This document shows, in pieces, positions 61,387 through 64,000 of a DNA stretch of 64,000 nt (position 1 is the stretch's first letter; every line of letters begins with the position of its first letter). The DNA lies in contig NZ_VCJS01000003.1 in assembly GCF_005893125.1 (NCBI RefSeq), positions 1 to 64,000 on the forward strand. Reading direction: 5' to 3'. A model generated the notes under the pieces. It saw only the letters and a program-made list of their open reading frames with translations. It made no database searches and was not told the DNA's origin. A program made the translations under genes and the position numbers. Origin of the DNA: Nonomuraea basaltis (GTDB lineage Bacteria > Actinomycetota > Actinomycetes > Streptosporangiales > Streptosporangiaceae).

Positions 61387-61857
61387 TCAGCCGTAGTTCT
61401 GCACCCACGCCCTGACCGTGTGGGACTTGGGGCTGAGCGTGATGATGGCGCGGTAAGTACCGGCCGGGACGTTGCGGATGCGGTGGTACATCTTCCCACC
61501 GACGCAGTAACCGTTACTGGACCCACCCACCGTCCACCAGCGGCCGGCGTACTTGCGCTGGATGTACGCCTTGGCGCGAGTACCGTCGCCGCCGTTCCAG
61601 CATTGGACGACGATCTGCATGACCTTGGCCCTGTTCCGCAGGGCGGGGCTCTGCAGCTTCTTGGTGTTTCTGCTGCCGTACCAGAGGGTGGACCAGCGGT
61701 CCTGAGCCGAAGCCTGGGCCGCCTCACTGACCGAGGCGAGGGATGTCACGGTCGGCTGGAGCGCGGATTCGGCGGCGGCCGCGTGGGCCGCCACCGGGGC
61801 GGAAAGACCCGCGGCGAGTGCGCCGGCGACGATGGTGGCGGGAAGGTTTCTCATCAT
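61387..61857 (-). CDS. secreted hypothetical protein
   Basis: 156-residue protein with a signal peptide (about 1-28: NLPATIVAGALAAGLSAPVAAHA) and a mature part of about 125 residues. It has one Cys pair (VVQCWNGGDG and YCVGGK), aromatic and basic residues, and a C-terminal VRAWVQNYG. I do not recognise a family. ATG at 61857 or 61854, with GGAAAGGAAG upstream. A nested hairpin in the leader (61862-61917) could mask that site. Confidence 0.8.
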   Translation of the reverse strand: MMRNLPATIVAGALAAGLSAPVAAHAAAAESALQPTVTSLASVSEAAQASAQDRWSTLWYGSRNTKKLQSPALRNRAKVMQIVVQCWNGGDGTRAKAYIQRKYAGRWWTVGGSSNGYCVGGKMYHRIRNVPAGTYRAIITLSPKSHTVRAWVQNYG

Positions 61858-61861
61858 GCTT

Positions 61862-61917
61862 CCTTTCCATTCGTTGTCCTGGACGGCGAACGCCGTCCCT
61901 CTTGCCGAATGGAAAGG
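61862..61917 (-). promoter_or_regulatory. nested hairpin masking the Shine-Dalgarno of the secreted-protein gene
   Basis: cctttccattcg at 61862-61873 is exactly complementary to 61906-61917, forming a 12-bp stem. Inside it an 8-bp stem ggacggcg / cgccgtcc (61881-61898) nests. In the minus-strand transcript the GGAAAGG SD lies in the outer stem, five bases from the ATG. Confidence 0.7.
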
Positions 61918-62007
61918 TAGGGCGGGGCATGTTGAGAGCGTGTTGAGGATCGGTTGAGGTGCCCGCCTGAACCCCAAGCCGCCGAACGGCGGATAGCGAA
62001 CAGATAG

Positions 62008-62100
62008 GGCTGTCCCCAACGATGGAAGACGCCCGTGGCGGCCCACGACCGGAACCGGTCATAGACGGTGGACCACGAGCCGTACTCCCCGGGCAGGTCT
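62008..62100 (-). mobile_element. IS5-like transposase remnant
   Basis: The minus strand decodes to LPGEYGSWSTVYDRFRSWAA followed by TGVFHRWGQ, which matches the N-terminal segment of IS5/DUF4096-type transposases (G.WxTVYxRFxRWxxxGxW). Only about 30 codons remain, without start, catalytic DDE residues or terminal repeats. Confidence 0.75.
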
Positions 62101-62179
62101 GAGCGCCTGGTGAAGCAGAACTGAGACCCAAAGCCAGAGGGGTCGTACCGATCATCTCGGTACGACCCCTCTGGGCTGG

Positions 62180-62264
62180 CGGAGGATAGGAGATTTGAAC
62201 TCCTGAAGGGTTGCCCCTTACACGCTTTCCAAGCGTGCGCCCTCGGCCACTAGGCGAATCCTCC
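62180..62264 (-). tRNA. serU: tRNA-Ser (anticodon GGA)
   Basis: 85-nt class II cloverleaf. The acceptor ggaggat pairs with atcctcc, the loop cttggaaa holds GGA, the variable arm is aaggggcaaccctt and the T arm is aggagttcaaatctcct. The discriminator is G; CCA is not encoded. Confidence 0.97.
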
Positions 62265-62372
62265 GCCGTTGAGCTTACCGGACTCGCGGGTGTGTGGAGA
62301 CCACGTTTTTTTCGGGTCCACTGATGGGGCGAGCGTGGAGCGAGCACTGCCGCAGCCGGTTAGACTGTCCAC

Positions 62373-62462
62373 GGACCCCTCGCGCGGCGTCATCCTGTGA
62401 ACCTCCCCAGGGCCGGAAGGCAGCAAGGATAAGCGGGCTCTGGCGGGTGTGCGGGGGGTCTC
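62373..62462 (+). ncRNA. ffs: signal recognition particle RNA (small bacterial type)
   Basis: The segment holds the conserved Ffh-binding core gggccggaaggcagcaagg within a hairpin closed by ggacccc...ggggtc. It lies just upstream of dnaX, as in other actinomycetes. The exact ends are approximate. It forms the SRP with Ffh to target membrane proteins. Confidence 0.93.
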
Positions 62463-62497
62463 TTCGTTGGGAGCCCCCTCGCAGGCGGGATGGTCGC

Positions 62498-64000
62498 ATG
62501 AGCCTTGCGCTTTATCGCAAGTACCGACCCGGGACCTTCGCCGAGGTCAAGGGTCAGGAGCACGTCACAGACCCGCTGCGGCAGGCGCTGCGGACGGGCC
62601 GCATCAATCACGCCTACCTGTTCAGCGGCCCCCGAGGGTGTGGCAAGACCTCCAGCGCGCGCATCCTGGCGCGCTCTCTCAACTGCGAGCAAGGCCCGAC
62701 GCCCGACCCCTGCGGCGTCTGCGAGTCGTGCGTCGCGCTCGCCCCCACCGGCCCCGGCCACCTCGACGTCATCGAGATCGACGCAGCCTCGCACGGTGGT
62801 GTGGACGACGCGCGCGACCTGCGCGAGCGGGCGTTCTTCGCCCCCGTCTCCGCGCGCTACAAGATCTACATCATCGACGAGGCGCACATGGTGACCCGCG
62901 AGGGGTTCAACGCGCTGCTCAAGCTCGTCGAGGAGCCCCCGTCGCACCTGAAGTTCATCTTCGCGACGACCGAGCCGGAAAAGGTCATCGGCACGATCAA
63001 GTCGCGTACGCACCACTACCCGTTCAGGCTGATGCCGCCCGCGACGCTCCGGGCACTGCTGGAAGAGATCCTCAACTCCGAGAACGTCCCCTTCGAGCCG
63101 ACCGCGCTGCCCTTGGTCGTACGCGCCGGCGCCGGCTCCGCGCGGGACTCGCTGTCGATCCTTGACCAGCTGCTCGCCGGGGCGGATGACGACGGCATCA
63201 CCTACGCCAAGGCCGTCTCCCTGCTCGGTTACACCGACGGCGACCTGCTCGACGAGGTCGTCAACGCGTTCGCGGCCCGCGACGGCGGCCAGGTGTTCCA
63301 CACGGTCAACCGGGTCATCGAAGGCGGCCACGACCCCCGCCGCTTCGCCTCCGACCTGCTCGAGCGCTTCCGCGACCTGGTGATCCTGGCGAACGTCCCC
63401 GAGGCCGCCTCCAGCGGCCTGCTCGACCGGCCCGCCGACGAGCTGGAGCGCCTCGTCCAGCAGGCGTCCTCGATGGGGCCCGCCGAGCTGACGCGGGCGG
63501 CTGAGATCTTCAACGCCGGCCTCACCGAGATGCGCGGCGCGACGTCGCCGCGGCTGCTGCTCGAGCTGATGTGCGCCCGCGTCCTTCTTCCCGGCGCCTC
63601 GCAGGGTGAGGACGCCCTGCTCGCCCGCCTCGAACGCCTGGAACGGGGCGGCGCCGTCGCCCAGATGGCCGCCCGAGCCTCGTCCGGTACGCCCGCCGCC
63701 CCTGCTCCCGGCTCGGTGACCATTCCCCGCCCGGGCATGGCCAGCCAGTCCGCCGCGCCGTCCGGCCATGCTCCCGGCGCCGAGCAGGCGGCTCGCGCCG
63801 GAGGAGTCCAGCCCCAGGGCGGTCCGGTGACCGATTCCGCAGGCGGCCACAACGCTCCCACGGCTCCGACTCACGCCAATGCTCAGCCGGCTCAGTCTCA
63901 TGCCGCTGCTTCGGCGGGTGGGGACGACTGGCCGGAGCCTGCCCGCCCCGGCGCTCCAGCCCCGGCGGCGGCCGCTCCTTCCTCAGGGGGCGGCGGCAGT
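62498..64000 (+). CDS. dnaX: DNA polymerase III gamma/tau subunit, 5' part
   Basis: 501 codons are visible; the gene runs off the right edge. DnaX is the clamp-loader ATPase of the replisome. Walker A SGPRGCGKTSS (about 46-56), a zinc module of four Cys (CEQGPTPDPCGVCESC), Walker B YIIDEAHM and the sensor FATTEPEKV are intact. Domain III follows to about residue 390, and an Ala/Pro-rich linker then begins, as expected for a tau-type protein. ATG at 62498 has GGCGGGA upstream. The SRP RNA gene ends about 35 bp before. Confidence 0.97.
   Translation, partial: MSLALYRKYRPGTFAEVKGQEHVTDPLRQALRTGRINHAYLFSGPRGCGKTSSARILARSLNCEQGPTPDPCGVCESCVALAPTGPGHLDVIEIDAASHGGVDDARDLRERAFFAPVSARYKIYIIDEAHMVTREGFNALLKLVEEPPSHLKFIFATTEPEKVIGTIKSRTHHYPFRLMPPATLRALLEEILNSENVPFEPTALPLVVRAGAGSARDSLSILDQLLAGADDDGITYAKAVSLLGYTDGDLLDEVVNAFAARDGGQVFHTVNRVIEGGHDPRRFASDLLERFRDLVILANVPEAASSGLLDRPADELERLVQQASSMGPAELTRAAEIFNAGLTEMRGATSPRLLLELMCARVLLPGASQGEDALLARLERLERGGAVAQMAARASSGTPAAPAPGSVTIPRPGMASQSAAPSGHAPGAEQAARAGGVQPQGGPVTDSAGGHNAPTAPTHANAQPAQSHAAASAGGDDWPEPARPGAPAPAAAAPSSGGGGS

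Overview
The window is a very GC-rich, gene-dense piece of an actinobacterial chromosome with many GTG and TTG starts. It comes from close to the replication origin. Gene order is the strongest clue: the block trxA-trxB-rsmA-sigM-pseudokinase-murJ-DUF6049-cca, then ino1-padR-DUF5318-class A PBP-membrane glycosyltransferase, then rpsF-ssb-rpsR-rplI-dnaB, matches the oriC-flanking order known in Mycobacterium and Streptomyces. Three 16-bp parS sites lie at the extreme left, so parAB, gidB and dnaA are expected just outside that edge. The separate murJ and pseudokinase genes and the whole layout suggest Streptosporangiales (Nonomuraea-like). That assignment is an inference from synteny and was not searched.

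Layout. 1-503: a 14-bp tandem array and the parS cluster. 0.5-5.6 kb: threonine aldolase, a D-Ala-D-Ala ligase-like gene, a class I aminotransferase and a GNAT acetyltransferase. 5.8-14.7 kb, minus strand: thioredoxin system, anti-sigma/SigM, pseudokinase, lipid II flippase, DUF6049 and a YbaK-like protein. 14.8-25.6 kb: CCA-adding enzyme, an MFS transporter, IPP isomerase, inositol-phosphate synthase with a PadR regulator that has a perfect operator upstream, DUF5318, bifunctional PBP and two GT-C membrane glycosyltransferases. 25.6-29.0 kb: endonuclease IV, small membrane proteins and the rpsF-ssb-rpsR-rplI operon. 29.2-33.3 kb: a polar amino acid ABC importer and an APC permease. 33.4-37.4 kb: a MATE exporter and dnaB. 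dnaB carries an in-frame intein of the unusual class 3 type in its Walker A loop.

37.4-54 kb is an accessory zone of regulators and transporters: USP, LuxR-ATPase, ABC exporters, an ECF41-type sigma factor, SoxR, Lrp, SMP-30, a two-component system, MarR, NmrA-like, GntR and XRE-TPR. It shows decay: a nonsense-broken F420 luciferase-like gene, a LuxR gene whose HTH is out of frame, and an FtsX permease cut to its N-terminus. It also holds an extra DnaN-like sliding clamp. 54-64 kb returns to conserved genes: PH-domain protein, upp, two TadA-associated proteins, tadA, tRNA-Ser(CGA), a zinc metallopeptidase, LysE exporter, a nucleotidyltransferase, a secreted protein, tRNA-Ser(GGA), the SRP RNA and the 5' part of dnaX, which runs off the right edge.

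The genes mostly serve envelope growth (MurJ, PBP, D-Ala ligase, PadR/ino1), redox balance (TrxAB, SigM/RsmA, SoxR), replication (DnaB, SSB, DnaX, DnaN paralogue) and translation. The most notable non-routine signals are the class 3 DnaB intein with a degenerate endonuclease, a DnaA-box cluster in front of dnaB, a dispersed hairpin repeat placed upstream of two unrelated genes, a translationally coupled minigene in the ABC operon, and a nested hairpin that would mask the ribosome binding site of a secreted-protein gene.
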